DNA from: Thermoanaerobaculia bacterium
GTDB taxonomy: Bacteria; Acidobacteriota; Thermoanaerobaculia; Multivoradales; JAGPDF01
NCBI GenBank assembly: GCA_018057705.1
Contig: JAGPDF010000028.1
Location: 1 to 55,260 of the forward strand
Length of the DNA stretch: 55,260 bases
Direction: 5' to 3'
Shown: positions 25,578 to 34,745 of the stretch, piece by piece
Layout of the letters: each line of letters begins with the position of its first letter
Numbering within the stretch: the first letter of the stretch is position 1
Made by a program: the position numbers and the translations under genes
Notes under the pieces: generated by a model
What the model saw: only the letters and a program-made list of their open reading frames with translations
What the model was told of the DNA's origin: nothing
The model's database searches: none

Positions 25578-28490
25578 ATGAAGAGGTTGCAGAGGGTTCT
25601 CGCAGCAGGCCTGATGTCCGCGGCGTTCGCCGCGACGGTCTGGGCCCAGACCGACGTCACCACCACGCGCGTCTCCGGCACGATCAGCGCCGAGGACGGA
25701 TCAGTCCTCCCGGGCGTCGCGGTCACGGCGACGAATCTCGCGACCGGCCTGGTCGTGACCGCCACCACCGACGGCGAAGGCTTCTACCGCCTGTTGAACC
25801 TGCCGACCGGCAACTACAGCTTCACCGCCGCGCTCGACGGCTTCGCCACCTCCAGCCGGGCGGATGTCCGCCTGGTCCTCGGCTCGACGCCGACGATCGA
25901 CTTCACGATGCAGGTCTCGGCGATCGTCGAGACGATCGACGTGACCTCGGAGATCGCGGTCATCGAGGTGACCAACACCTCGAACTCGACGACGATTCTC
26001 ACCGAGCAGATCGAGAAGATGCCGCTCGCCTCGCGCGACTTCCGCAACCTCGTCCTCCTGACGCCGCAGACGCGGTTCGACAGCGAGCGCGGCAACCTCG
26101 CGATCTCGGGCCAGCGCGGCATCAACACCAACGTCACCCTCGACGGCGTGGACTTCAACAACGCCTTCTTCGGCGGCACGGTGGGCGGCGCCGAAGGCCG
26201 CGCTCCGCTCTCCGTCTCGCAGGAGTCGATCAAGGAGTTCTCGGTCATCACCAACGGCGCCTCGGTCGAGTTCGGGCGCTCGGGCGGCGGCTTCGTCAAC
26301 GTGATCACCAAGAGCGGCACCAACAACCTGCACGGCTCGGCCTTCTACTACAACCAGCCGCAGAGCCTGATCTCCGACTTCGCCAACGGCACCGAGCCGG
26401 CCGACCAGGAGAAGGACCAGTACGGCGGCTCGATCGGCGGCCGGATCGTCAGCGACAAGCTGTTCTACTTCCTCTCCTACGACGAAGTGAACAAGAGCGA
26501 GACGGTGCCGATCGATCCGCGCGTTCTGGACGCCGGAGTTTTCGCGCGCTATCCCGAGCTCGCCTCCCCGGACACCTATACCTTCGGTCAGGATGGTGAC
26601 GTGCTCTTCGGCCGCCTCGACTGGCAGCCGACGCAGGAGCACCGCCTGATGCTGCGCGGCAACTTCACCAACTACACCGGCGTGAACGGCACCTCGAGCG
26701 CCACCACCCGCACCGAGTCGTACAACGGCATCGAAGGCCTCGACACCGAGGCCTGGGTCGCCAGCTACAGCTCGCAGTGGGGCAACAACGTGCTCAACGA
26801 CCTGAACATCAACTACATCGTCGAAGACACGCCGCGCGAAGACAAGGGCCTCGACCTGCCGGACTTCCAGGTCTCCGGCCTGGGCGCCTACGGCGAGGTG
26901 TCGTTCCTGCCGATCGTCTCGACCACCGAGCGCAAGGGCATCGCCGACACGGTGACCTGGCTGACCGGCGACCACATCCTGAAGTTCGGCGGTGAGTACA
27001 ACGACACCAGCATCGACCAGATCTTCAAGGGCAACTGGCGCGGCGTCTTCCGGTTCAACAGCCGCGCCGATTTCCTGGCCGGCCGCTGGGCCTCCTACAA
27101 CCAGTTCGGCGGTCTGGGCGGCCTGACGGCCGACGAGGCCGGCCGGGCGGACTTCGGTCAGAAGGAGACGGCGCTCTTCATCCAGGACCAGTGGTTCATG
27201 AAGTCGAACTTGACGATCTCGGCGGGCGTCCGTTTCGAGAGCCAGGACAATCCGAACGACCCGATCCTGAACCCGCGGGATCGCAACGCCAACGGCTCCT
27301 ACAACCTGTCGACCGAGATCCCCGACGCCGACATCACCGACCAGATCTCGCCGCGCTTCGGCCTCACCTGGTCGCCGGGCGACCAGAAGTCGGTCCTGCG
27401 ATTCTCGGCCGGCCGTTTCTGGTCGCGGACGCCGGCGATTCTGATGGCCCAGCTCTTCACCTCGAACGGCCTGCAGGGAACCCAGTACCAGATCAACGCG
27501 CCGACCGGACCGGGCGGCGCTGTGCTGCCGCCGACCGATCCGCTGGCGCCCGGCTGGGGGACGAACTTCACGGTTTCGGGTACCGAGCGTATCGACTTCA
27601 CTCGGGTTCCGACGCCACGCGCGCCGGGAGTCTTCACTATCGACGAGGATTTCGAGAATTCGTACACCGACCGGCTCACCCTCGGCTTCGAGCGTGAAGT
27701 GGCCTCGCAGACCGTCGTCGGCATGGACATCACCTATGCCGAGGCGAAGCAGCTGCAGCGCCTCACGGACACCAACCTGCAGTACGACGGCACGCTGGCG
27801 GCGAACGGACTGCCGCGCTACAGCCGGACCCGCCCGAACGCCTACTACGGTCGCGTCACGACCAGCCTCTCGGACGCCGAGTCGGCGTTCACCGGCATCA
27901 CCGTGCTCGCCAAGCGCCGGATGAGCGCCGGATTCCAGTACTACGCGGCGATCACCTGGTCGCAGGACAAGGATCACGACTCGAACGAGCGCAACTTCGC
28001 CGGCATCCAGGCCGAGGACGTCAACAATCTCGACCTGAACTACGGCGTCTCGAACCGCGACCAGGCCTGGCGCGGTCTCTTGAGCGGTCTCTGGGACACC
28101 GGCTGGTGGGGGATCAATGTCGCGGGTTCGTTCCGCTATGCGACCGGTTCGCCGTGGACCATCACCGCGGGCTCGGACGTGAACCTCGACACCAACAACG
28201 TCGACCGTCCGACCATCCTCGGCGTGCATCAGGAAAGGAACGGCGAGCGTCAGCCCGACGGCTACTCGCTCGACCTGCGGATCGGCAAGGACATCACCGT
28301 CGGCCCCGGCGTCATCGGCATCTTCGCCGAGTGCTTCAACTGCACGGATGCGGCGAACCGCTTCATCCCGGGCGTCAACATGTCCTGGGGCAACGCCGCC
28401 GGTTCCACGCCGACGAACGCGAACTTCGGCAAGGAGACCGGTTTCGGCACGCCGCGCACCATCCAGTTCGGCGTCCGTTTCGACTTCTGA
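25578..28490 (+). CDS. Oar-like TonB-dependent receptor
   Basis: A 970-residue outer-membrane protein. The signal peptide ends at 'ATVWAQ'. Next come a carboxypeptidase-regulatory domain ('VSGTISAEDGSVLPGVAV'), a plug with 'ISGQRGINTNVTLDGVDFNN', 'FGRSGGGFVNVITKSGTNN', and a long barrel ending in 'IQFGVRFDF'. AAGGAG is nine bases before ATG 25578, which also fixes the signal peptide; the much longer open frame upstream is the antisense shadow of the other receptor. It is followed by a strong terminator. The ligand cannot be read from sequence; the next operon is a TRAP transporter, but the terminator separates them. Confidence 0.92.
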   Translation: MKRLQRVLAAGLMSAAFAATVWAQTDVTTTRVSGTISAEDGSVLPGVAVTATNLATGLVVTATTDGEGFYRLLNLPTGNYSFTAALDGFATSSRADVRLVLGSTPTIDFTMQVSAIVETIDVTSEIAVIEVTNTSNSTTILTEQIEKMPLASRDFRNLVLLTPQTRFDSERGNLAISGQRGINTNVTLDGVDFNNAFFGGTVGGAEGRAPLSVSQESIKEFSVITNGASVEFGRSGGGFVNVITKSGTNNLHGSAFYYNQPQSLISDFANGTEPADQEKDQYGGSIGGRIVSDKLFYFLSYDEVNKSETVPIDPRVLDAGVFARYPELASPDTYTFGQDGDVLFGRLDWQPTQEHRLMLRGNFTNYTGVNGTSSATTRTESYNGIEGLDTEAWVASYSSQWGNNVLNDLNINYIVEDTPREDKGLDLPDFQVSGLGAYGEVSFLPIVSTTERKGIADTVTWLTGDHILKFGGEYNDTSIDQIFKGNWRGVFRFNSRADFLAGRWASYNQFGGLGGLTADEAGRADFGQKETALFIQDQWFMKSNLTISAGVRFESQDNPNDPILNPRDRNANGSYNLSTEIPDADITDQISPRFGLTWSPGDQKSVLRFSAGRFWSRTPAILMAQLFTSNGLQGTQYQINAPTGPGGAVLPPTDPLAPGWGTNFTVSGTERIDFTRVPTPRAPGVFTIDEDFENSYTDRLTLGFEREVASQTVVGMDITYAEAKQLQRLTDTNLQYDGTLAANGLPRYSRTRPNAYYGRVTTSLSDAESAFTGITVLAKRRMSAGFQYYAAITWSQDKDHDSNERNFAGIQAEDVNNLDLNYGVSNRDQAWRGLLSGLWDTGWWGINVAGSFRYATGSPWTITAGSDVNLDTNNVDRPTILGVHQERNGERQPDGYSLDLRIGKDITVGPGVIGIFAECFNCTDAANRFIPGVNMSWGNAAGSTPTNANFGKETGFGTPRTIQFGVRFDF

Positions 28491-28516
28491 TCTTTCGGAA
28501 GACGAATCCGCAGGGA

Positions 28517-28550
28517 GAGGGAGGGGCGGCGACGCCCCTCTCTTTTTTTT
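28517..28550 (+). terminator. Strong intrinsic terminator after the Oar-like receptor
   Basis: An eight-base GC-rich stem (28521-28528 with 28533-28540), extended outward by A/G-U pairs, closes a GCGA tetraloop (GNRA type). It is followed by an unbroken run of eight T (28543-28550). It lies about 30 bases past the stop codon. Confidence 0.92.
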
Positions 28551-28557
28551 GTCTAGA

Positions 28558-29550
28558 ATGACCTCGACCATGGCTCGCGTCTCCCCCCTGCTGCCGCTCT
28601 CTGCCGCGGCTCTCCTTCTGGCCGGCTGTTCCGTGAACAGCTACGTGGCCGGAAAGGTCGGCACCGCGCTCACCCAGGGTGGCTCTTCCTGGAGCACGGA
28701 GGACGATCCGGAGCTGGTCCGCGACGCTCTGCCGTTCGCGCTCAAGACGATGGAGAGTCTGGCCCAGGAGGCTCCGCGGCACACCGGCCTCCAGCTCGGT
28801 CTCTGCCGCGGCTACTCGAGCTACGCCGGCGGCTTCCTCGAGCCCGAGGCCGAGGCGATCGAGGTCGAGTCCTTCGAACGCGCGAAGCAGATCCGCCTGC
28901 GGGCGGAGAGGCTCTATCTGCGGGCCTTCGGCTACTGCAAGCGGGCCCTCGATCTCGACTTCGACGGTGCCGGCGGGGATCTCGAAGGTTCTCCCGCGGA
29001 GCTCGACGCCGCGCTCTCCAGGGTCTCGGCGCAGGGTGTCGAGACGCTCTACTGGACCGGCGTCGCCTGGGGCTCGGCGGTCGCGCTCGGTCTCGATCGT
29101 CCGGAGCGAGTGGCCCAGTTGCCCACCGTGCGCGCGATCTTCGAGCGCGCCTTGGCGCTCGAAGAGGCCTGGGATCAAGGGTCCCTGCACGAAGCGCTGC
29201 TGGTCTTCGACTCGATGCCGGCGATGATGGGCGGGTCCGCCGCGCGCGCGCGCGAGCATTTCGACCGCGCCATCGAGCTCTCGCATGGCCGGCGTGCGAG
29301 CCCCTACGTCACCTGGGCGCGCTCTTCGGCGGTGGCTCGCCAGGCGCGCCGCGAATACCGGGAGACGCTCGAGAAGGCGCTGGCGATCGACCCGGATGCC
29401 TCGCCTCCCGATCGTCTGTTGAATCTCGTCTCCCAGCGCCGTGCGCGGACGCTGCTCGATCGCATCGACGATTTCTTCTTCGTCGATGAAGCCGACGAAT
29501 CCGAAGGTCAGCTCCCGCCAGCGGCGGGGGAGGAGGCTCCTGATGAATAG
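28558..29550 (+). CDS. TRAP transporter-associated TatT-type lipoprotein
   Basis: A 330-residue lipoprotein with lipobox 'LLLAGC'. It is an all-helical, TPR-like protein. Segments such as 'ALPFALKTMESLAQEAPRH', 'YSSYAGGFLEPEAEA' and 'LYLRAFGYCKRALDLDF' match the TatT family, periplasmic trimers that partner with DctP-type binding proteins (described in Treponema). ATG 28558 or 28570 may be the start; a TAGAAT box at 28554-28559 would favour 28570. It overlaps the dctP-like gene by eight bases, as expected for a TatT-TatP pair. Confidence 0.85.
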   Translation: MTSTMARVSPLLPLSAAALLLAGCSVNSYVAGKVGTALTQGGSSWSTEDDPELVRDALPFALKTMESLAQEAPRHTGLQLGLCRGYSSYAGGFLEPEAEAIEVESFERAKQIRLRAERLYLRAFGYCKRALDLDFDGAGGDLEGSPAELDAALSRVSAQGVETLYWTGVAWGSAVALGLDRPERVAQLPTVRAIFERALALEEAWDQGSLHEALLVFDSMPAMMGGSAARAREHFDRAIELSHGRRASPYVTWARSSAVARQARREYRETLEKALAIDPDASPPDRLLNLVSQRRARTLLDRIDDFFFVDEADESEGQLPPAAGEEAPDE

Positions 29551-30601
29551 AACTGACACGTCCCGGCACCGGCCGGCGCGACTCACGGTCGCCGCGGCAT
29601 GGCTGCTGGCGCTCCTCTCTCTCACAACGGCCCTCCACGCGCAGACGCTCAAGATGGCGACGCTCGCCCCGCAGGGCTCGATCTGGGATCAGGCCATCCG
29701 CGCGATGGGCGAGCGCTGGGCGAAGGAGACCGCGGGGAGGGTGCAACTGCGGATCTACGCCGGAGGGGTCGCCGGCGACGAGTCGGATGCGATGAGGAAG
29801 ACCCGGGCCGGACAGTTCCAGGGTCTGGCGATCACGGTGGCCGGGCTGACGGAGATCGACAGCGCGTTCAACGTCTTCCAGATTCCGATGTACTTCGAGA
29901 GTTTCGAGGAGCTCTATTTCGTGCTCGCCGAGCTGCGCCCGGCGCTCGAGGCGCGGCTGGCGGCGAAGGGCTACGTGCTGCTGCACTGGGGGCACGGCGG
30001 CTGGATCCACCTCTTCTCGCGCCAGCCGATTCGCACCCTGGCCGACTTGAAGCAGCAGAAGCTCTTCGTCTGGGCGGGGGACGACAGCGCGGTGCAGGCG
30101 TGGAAGAAGAACGGCTATCAGCCGGTGCCCCTCGCCGCCACCGACATTCTGCTCGGCTTCCAGACCAAGATGATCGACGTCGTTCCGACGACGCCGATCG
30201 CCGCGCTTTCGCTGCAGTGGTACCGCCAGACGCCCTACATGCTCGGCATGGGCCTGGCCCCGCTGGTGGGCGGCGTCGTGCTCACGAAGGGCGCCTGGGA
30301 CAAGATCTCGCCCGCCGACCAGGCCTTGGTCCTCGCGGCGGCGAAGGCGACCGAGAAAGGGCTCGAAGCCGAGGTTCCGCGGCAGGACAAGAGTGCCATC
30401 GACCAGATGAGCCAGCGTGGACTGTCGGTCGTCGAGATCGGTGCAGAGGAGCAGAAGTCCTGGCGCGGCGAGGCGCAGCGATTCGCCGTCGCGGCGCGCG
30501 ACGGACGGGTGCCGGCGGAGATCCTCGCCGCGGCGGAGGCCGCGATTGCGAAGTTCCGTTCCCGCCCGGCGGCGGCTCCGGGCGGAGGGGCTGGCAACTG
30601 A
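29543..30601 (+). CDS. TRAP transporter substrate-binding protein, DctP family
   Basis: A 352-residue periplasmic binding protein. The signal peptide is cut after 'TTALHAQ'. The mature start 'LKMATLAPQGSIWDQ' and the patterns 'LRIYAGGVAGDES', 'FQIPMYFESFEELYFV', 'FVWAGDDSAVQAWKKNGYQPVPL' and 'VVPTTPIAALSLQWY' are typical of DctP-like proteins. It would deliver an unknown carboxylate-type or hydrophobic ligand to the fused permease. It overlaps TatT at its start and the permease at its end. Confidence 0.9.
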   Translation: MNRTDTSRHRPARLTVAAAWLLALLSLTTALHAQTLKMATLAPQGSIWDQAIRAMGERWAKETAGRVQLRIYAGGVAGDESDAMRKTRAGQFQGLAITVAGLTEIDSAFNVFQIPMYFESFEELYFVLAELRPALEARLAAKGYVLLHWGHGGWIHLFSRQPIRTLADLKQQKLFVWAGDDSAVQAWKKNGYQPVPLAATDILLGFQTKMIDVVPTTPIAALSLQWYRQTPYMLGMGLAPLVGGVVLTKGAWDKISPADQALVLAAAKATEKGLEAEVPRQDKSAIDQMSQRGLSVVEIGAEEQKSWRGEAQRFAVAARDGRVPAEILAAAEAAIAKFRSRPAAAPGGGAGN

Positions 30602-32382
30602 GCTTCCTGCGCCGCGCTGAATCGACTCTCGCCATCCTGCCGCTCGCGGCGATGGCGCTCATCGTCGCGAGTGAGCTCGTGCTCCGGCAGCTCGGCGGCA
30701 GCGGCGTGCCCGGTGCGCTGCCCCTCGTCCAGCACCTGACGCTCTGGCTCGGCTTCCTCGGGGCGGCCTACGCCGCACGCGAAGGCAAGCTCCTGGCGAT
30801 CGCCTCTTCGGCGCTGTTTCCGGAAGGACGATGGCGGCACGCAGCGGCGATCTTCGCCGGCGCGGTCGGCGCCGCGGTTTCGATCCTCCTGGCGCGAGCT
30901 TCGCTGGAGATGGTGCGGCTGGACCGCGAGGCCGGCGGCGAGGTCGCGCTCGGCATTCCGATCTGGGTGGCGCAGCTCGTGCTGCCGGTCGCCTTCGTCG
31001 TGCTCGCGCTGCGGCTGGCCTGGATGGCCTCGCCGCTCCTGAGCGGACGGGCCCTGGCGGCCCTGGGGCTCGTCGTGGGCACGCTCCTCGGGCAGTATCC
31101 GCTGTGGACAGAGGGCGCTCCCAAGCTCGCGGGTCTCGTCGTCCTGCTGCTCGGGGCGACGGCCGGGGCGCCGCTCTTCGTGTTGCTCGGTGGCGCCGCC
31201 GTCTGGCTGTTCCTGACCGACGGCGTGCCGATCGCGGTGGTGCCGATCGAGAGCTACCGCCTGGCGGTGCACCCGACCTTGCCGTCGATTCCGCTCTTCA
31301 CCCTGACCGGGTTCCTGCTCGCCGAAGGCAAGGCCGCCCTGCGCCTGCTGGCGCTCTTCCGCGCCGCCGTCGGCTGGTTGCCCGGCGGCACTGCCGTGGT
31401 GACGGCGGTGCTCTGCGCCTTCTTCACCACCTTCACCGGCGGGTCGGGGGTGACGATCCTCGCGCTCGGCGCGCTGCTCTTCCAGACGCTTCAGGCGGAG
31501 CGCTACCGCGAGCGCTTCTCGCTCGGGCTGCTGACCTCCTCCGGCGCGCTCGGCCTGCTCTTCCCGCCGGCGCTGCCGCTCATCTTCTACGGCATCGTGG
31601 CCTCCGTTCCGATCCCAGACCTCTTCAAGGCCGGCATCCTTCCCGGCATGTTGATGGTCGGGGCGGTCGCTTTCTGGGGCCTCCGCGAAGGGCGGCGGTC
31701 CGGAATCGGTGGCCAGCCTTTCTCCTTTGGGGAGTTGGCGCGCGCGTCCTGGGCTGCGAAGTGGGAGATCCTCCTGCCCGTCCTGATCGTCGTGCTGATG
31801 CTCACCGGCCGCGCCACGGCGGTCGAGGCGGCGGGCGCGAGCGTCCTCTACGCCGTGGTCGTCGGGCTCGCGGTCCATCGCGACATCTCCTGGCGCCGCC
31901 TGCCGCACGTGCTGCGCGAATGCGTGCTGGTGGTCGGCGGCGTGCTGCTCATCCTCGGCGTGGCGCTCGGGCTGACGAGTTACCTGGTGGACGCGCAGGT
32001 GCCGATGCACCTGCTGGAATGGGCGCAGGCGCACATCGGCTCGAAGTGGGTCTTTCTCCTGGCGCTCAATCTGCTGCTGATCGTGGTCGGGTGCCTGATG
32101 GACATCTTCTCGGCCACCGCGGTCGTCGTGCCGCTGATCGTGCCGCTGGCTCTCGCTTATGGTGTCGATCCGATCCATCTCGGGATCATCTTCATCGCCA
32201 ACCTGGAGTTGGGTTTTCTGACTCCGCCGGTCGGGGTGAATCTCTTCCTCGCGTCGTACCGATTCGAGCGCCCGATGTCCGAGATCACTCTGGCGGTGCT
32301 GCCCTGGCTGGCGATCCGCGCCGTGGGAGTGCTCGCGATCACCTATCTCCCCTGGCTGACGCTGGTCCTTCTCGACCGGTGA
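30598..32382 (+). CDS. TRAP transporter fused small-large permease (DctQ-DctM)
   Basis: A 594-residue inner-membrane protein fusing a DctQ-like four-helix part (about 1-150) to a DctM-like part (about 165-594). DctM features include 'TTFTGGSGVTILALG', 'GLLFPPALPLIFYGI' and 'LELGFLTPPVGVNLFL'. It transports the DctP ligand using an ion gradient. No ATG, GTG or TTG exists at the expected N-terminus. A CTG at 30598-30600 overlaps the dctP stop (CTGA) and would give 'SFLRRAESTLAILPLAAMAL', a normal DctQ start. The first internal ATG (30652) would remove most of the first helix. Confidence 0.85.
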   Translation: MSFLRRAESTLAILPLAAMALIVASELVLRQLGGSGVPGALPLVQHLTLWLGFLGAAYAAREGKLLAIASSALFPEGRWRHAAAIFAGAVGAAVSILLARASLEMVRLDREAGGEVALGIPIWVAQLVLPVAFVVLALRLAWMASPLLSGRALAALGLVVGTLLGQYPLWTEGAPKLAGLVVLLLGATAGAPLFVLLGGAAVWLFLTDGVPIAVVPIESYRLAVHPTLPSIPLFTLTGFLLAEGKAALRLLALFRAAVGWLPGGTAVVTAVLCAFFTTFTGGSGVTILALGALLFQTLQAERYRERFSLGLLTSSGALGLLFPPALPLIFYGIVASVPIPDLFKAGILPGMLMVGAVAFWGLREGRRSGIGGQPFSFGELARASWAAKWEILLPVLIVVLMLTGRATAVEAAGASVLYAVVVGLAVHRDISWRRLPHVLRECVLVVGGVLLILGVALGLTSYLVDAQVPMHLLEWAQAHIGSKWVFLLALNLLLIVVGCLMDIFSATAVVVPLIVPLALAYGVDPIHLGIIFIANLELGFLTPPVGVNLFLASYRFERPMSEITLAVLPWLAIRAVGVLAITYLPWLTLVLLDR

Positions 32383-32389
32383 GCCGCAG

Positions 32390-33073
32390 GTGAAAACTGA
32401 GAGCGCGGTTCGAGACAAGGCAGAAGCGAAAAGACCAGTAAAGGAAAGGCAAAAGACCTACGATCGCGAGTACTTCGACCGCTGGTACCGGCGCGACGCG
32501 AGCCGCATCGAAGGCCCGTCGGCCCTGCGCCGCAGAGTGGCGCTGGCGGTGGCGATGGCCGAGCGCTTCCTCGAGCGCCCGATCCGCTCGGCGCTCGACG
32601 TCGGCTGCGGCGAAGGGAGGTGGCGCACCGAGCTCCTGCGATTGCGCCCGAAGCTCTTCTATCAAGGAGTCGAACCCTCGGCCTATGCCGTCAATCGGTT
32701 CGGCAAACGCCGTAACATCGTCCAGGGAGGCTTCACCGATCTCGAGAGCCTGAACCTGGACGGACCGTTCGATCTGGTGATCTGCGCCGACGTCCTGCAC
32801 TACCTCGAAGTCGATGCCATCGAGAGAGGACTAGCGGCGCTCGTCACGCTGACCGGAGGCCTCGCCTACCTGGAGCTCCTGACGAACCAGGAAGAGGTGG
32901 AGGGCGACCAGCTGGCGCTGAAACTGCGACCGCCCTCCCTTTACCAGAAGCTTTTTTCTTCTTTCGGCCTTACCGGCGTCGGCTGCCACGGCTGGCTTGC
33001 GCCGGATCTCGCCGAGCTGCCTGCGGCACTCGAGCGCAGCAGCCAGGCCTGCGCAGCTCCCCACCTCGATTAG
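32390..33073 (+). CDS. Class I SAM-dependent methyltransferase
   Basis: A 227-residue methyltransferase starting at GTG, eight bases after the permease. SAM motif I is 'SALDVGCGEGRWRTELL' (about 64-80), followed by 'FDLVICADVLHYLE' and 'TGGLAYLELLT'. The C-terminus 'SLYQKLFSSFGLTGVG' is typical of the family. The acceptor is unknown. Two AT-rich islands in this gene, at the N-terminal Lys-rich segment (32421-32459) and at 32936-32965, contain copies of the recurring motif described in the findings. Confidence 0.75.
   Translation: MKTESAVRDKAEAKRPVKERQKTYDREYFDRWYRRDASRIEGPSALRRRVALAVAMAERFLERPIRSALDVGCGEGRWRTELLRLRPKLFYQGVEPSAYAVNRFGKRRNIVQGGFTDLESLNLDGPFDLVICADVLHYLEVDAIERGLAALVTLTGGLAYLELLTNQEEVEGDQLALKLRPPSLYQKLFSSFGLTGVGCHGWLAPDLAELPAALERSSQACAAPHLD
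32429..32442. repeat. AT-rich recurring motif, copy A
   Basis: Plus strand reads AAAAGACCAGTAAA, within the methyltransferase gene. It differs by one base from copy B at 53578-53591. Confidence 0.4.
32937..32965. repeat. AT-rich recurring motif, copy D (opposite orientation to A)
   Basis: Plus strand has CCCTTTACC (32937-32945) and TTTTCTTCTTTC (32954-32965). Both words recur in copy C at 53693-53718 with a three-base difference in spacing. Confidence 0.4.
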
Positions 33074-33149
33074 GGGTACACTCGAACCGCCTCAACGGGT
33101 AGGGGCGGATCGCCCTGCAGGCGCCCGCGAAAGGAAAGGAGTGGCTCGC

Positions 33150-34706
33150 ATGTGCCCGGATGCGCCAAGGGTCGTCGACGTTCGTTTGCGCGCGGCGGTC
33201 GAGTCGTCGCCCAGCGGCCTGTTGATGATCGATCAGGGAGGAAGGATCGTGCTGGTCAACCGGGAGATCGAGCGGCTCTTCGGACGCTCGCGCGAGGAGT
33301 TGCTCGGGCAGCCGGTCGAGCTGCTCGTGCCGGAGCGCTACCGTGGCGCCCACCCCGGTTCGCGAGCCACCTACTTCGCCGCCCCCAGGGTCCGCTCGAT
33401 GGGCGCTGGACGCGAGCTCTTCGGGTTGCGCAAGGACGGGAGCGAGTTCCCGGTCGAGATCGGCCTCACTCCGGTAGCGACCGGCGAGGGTCTCTTCGTC
33501 ATCAGCTCGATCGTCGACATCTCCGCCCGCAAAGCGGCGGAGCAGGAGCATCAGCGGCTCGAAGAGCAGTTGCGCCAGGCGCAGAAGCTGGAGGCGGTAG
33601 GTCGCCTGGCGGGCGGCATCGCGCACGACTTCAACAACATCCTGGCCGTCATTGTCGGCTACACCGAGCTGGTTCGCGACTCGGCAGCGAGGCGGGAGAA
33701 CGACGGCGACCTGGAGCGGGTCCTCGAGGCCGCGGCTCGCGGCAAGGAACTGGTGGAGCGCATTCTCGTGTTCAGCCGGCGGCAGGAGGTCGTCCGGCGA
33801 CCGATGGATCTCAGGCAGACGCTGATCGAAGCCTCCCGTCTCCTCCGGCCGACGCTGCCGTCGACCGTGGAGATTCTGCTCGACCTGGATCGCACTCCCA
33901 ACCGCATCCTCGCCGATCCGACTTCGGTCCACCAGGTGGTCATGAATCTGGTGACCAACGCCACCCATGCGATGCCTGCGGGCGGAGCGATCCAGATCGG
34001 CGTCGAGCCGTTCTACGCCAAGGACAGTTTCGCCCGCGCCCACCCCGGGCTGCGCGAGGGCCCGTTCGCGCTCCTGCGCATTCGTGACCGCGGAACCGGC
34101 ATGAGCGCGGAGACCCTGGCGCGAGCTTTCGAGCCGTTCTTCACCACGAAGGCGCAGGGCCAGGGCACGGGGCTCGGGTTGGCGATGGTCCACGGTATCG
34201 TTCGCGACCACGGCGGCGCGACCTGGATCGAGAGCCAGCAGGATCAGGGAACCACCGTCTGCTGCCTTTTTCCCGCGCTCGAGACCGAAGAGGCAGAGGA
34301 GGTCGGCCTCGAGCCCGTCTTGCCGCGGGGCAGGGGTGAGCGCATCCTCTTCGTCGACGACGAGCCGGCTCTCGCTGAGCTCGGTCGCAGGCGCCTCATC
34401 GCCCTCGGTTACGAGGTGACGGCCCTTTCGGACCCGCTCCTGGCGATGGCGACGCTGCGCGCGACGCCCGAGGCGTTCGATCTGGTCATTACGGACTTCC
34501 TGATGCCGCGAATGACCGGCGTGGATCTGGCGCGGGAGATCGGCCGGATGAGGCCCGGGCTCGGCGTCGTCATGCTCACCGGGCACATCGAGGACTTCCC
34601 TGGAGACCTCCTGTCCGAGGTCGGCGTCCGGGCACTGGTGAAGAAGCCGCTGACCCTTCCCGAGCTCGCCGGGGTCCTGCGCCAGGCGCTCTGCCCGGAC
34701 TCCTGA
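33150..34706 (+). CDS. PAS-containing hybrid histidine kinase
   Basis: A 518-residue soluble sensor kinase without membrane segments. It has a PAS domain (about 8-125, 'SSPSGLLMIDQGGRIVLVN'), a short coiled coil, a phospho-acceptor H159 in 'GRLAGGIAHDFNNIL', a HATPase domain with the N-box 'NLVTNATHAM' (266-275) and 'GTGLGLAMVHGIV', and a C-terminal receiver with D449 in 'DLVITDFLMPRMTG'. GGAG precedes ATG 33150. The fused receiver would pass phosphate to a histidine phosphotransferase or modulate the kinase. No partner regulator is adjacent. A TACACT box at 33077-33082 may be its promoter. Confidence 0.9.
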   Translation: MCPDAPRVVDVRLRAAVESSPSGLLMIDQGGRIVLVNREIERLFGRSREELLGQPVELLVPERYRGAHPGSRATYFAAPRVRSMGAGRELFGLRKDGSEFPVEIGLTPVATGEGLFVISSIVDISARKAAEQEHQRLEEQLRQAQKLEAVGRLAGGIAHDFNNILAVIVGYTELVRDSAARRENDGDLERVLEAAARGKELVERILVFSRRQEVVRRPMDLRQTLIEASRLLRPTLPSTVEILLDLDRTPNRILADPTSVHQVVMNLVTNATHAMPAGGAIQIGVEPFYAKDSFARAHPGLREGPFALLRIRDRGTGMSAETLARAFEPFFTTKAQGQGTGLGLAMVHGIVRDHGGATWIESQQDQGTTVCCLFPALETEEAEEVGLEPVLPRGRGERILFVDDEPALAELGRRRLIALGYEVTALSDPLLAMATLRATPEAFDLVITDFLMPRMTGVDLAREIGRMRPGLGVVMLTGHIEDFPGDLLSEVGVRALVKKPLTLPELAGVLRQALCPDS

Positions 34707-34707
34707 G

Positions 34708-34732
34708 GGGCCGGCCCGCGGGGGACCGGCCC
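34708..34732. terminator. Hairpin between convergent kinase and dehydrogenase genes
   Basis: GGGCCGG (34708-34714) pairs with CCGGCCC (34726-34732) across an 11-base loop. No T-run follows, so it is only a possible terminator. Confidence 0.45.
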
Positions 34733-34745
34733 GACAGGCAGGGCG

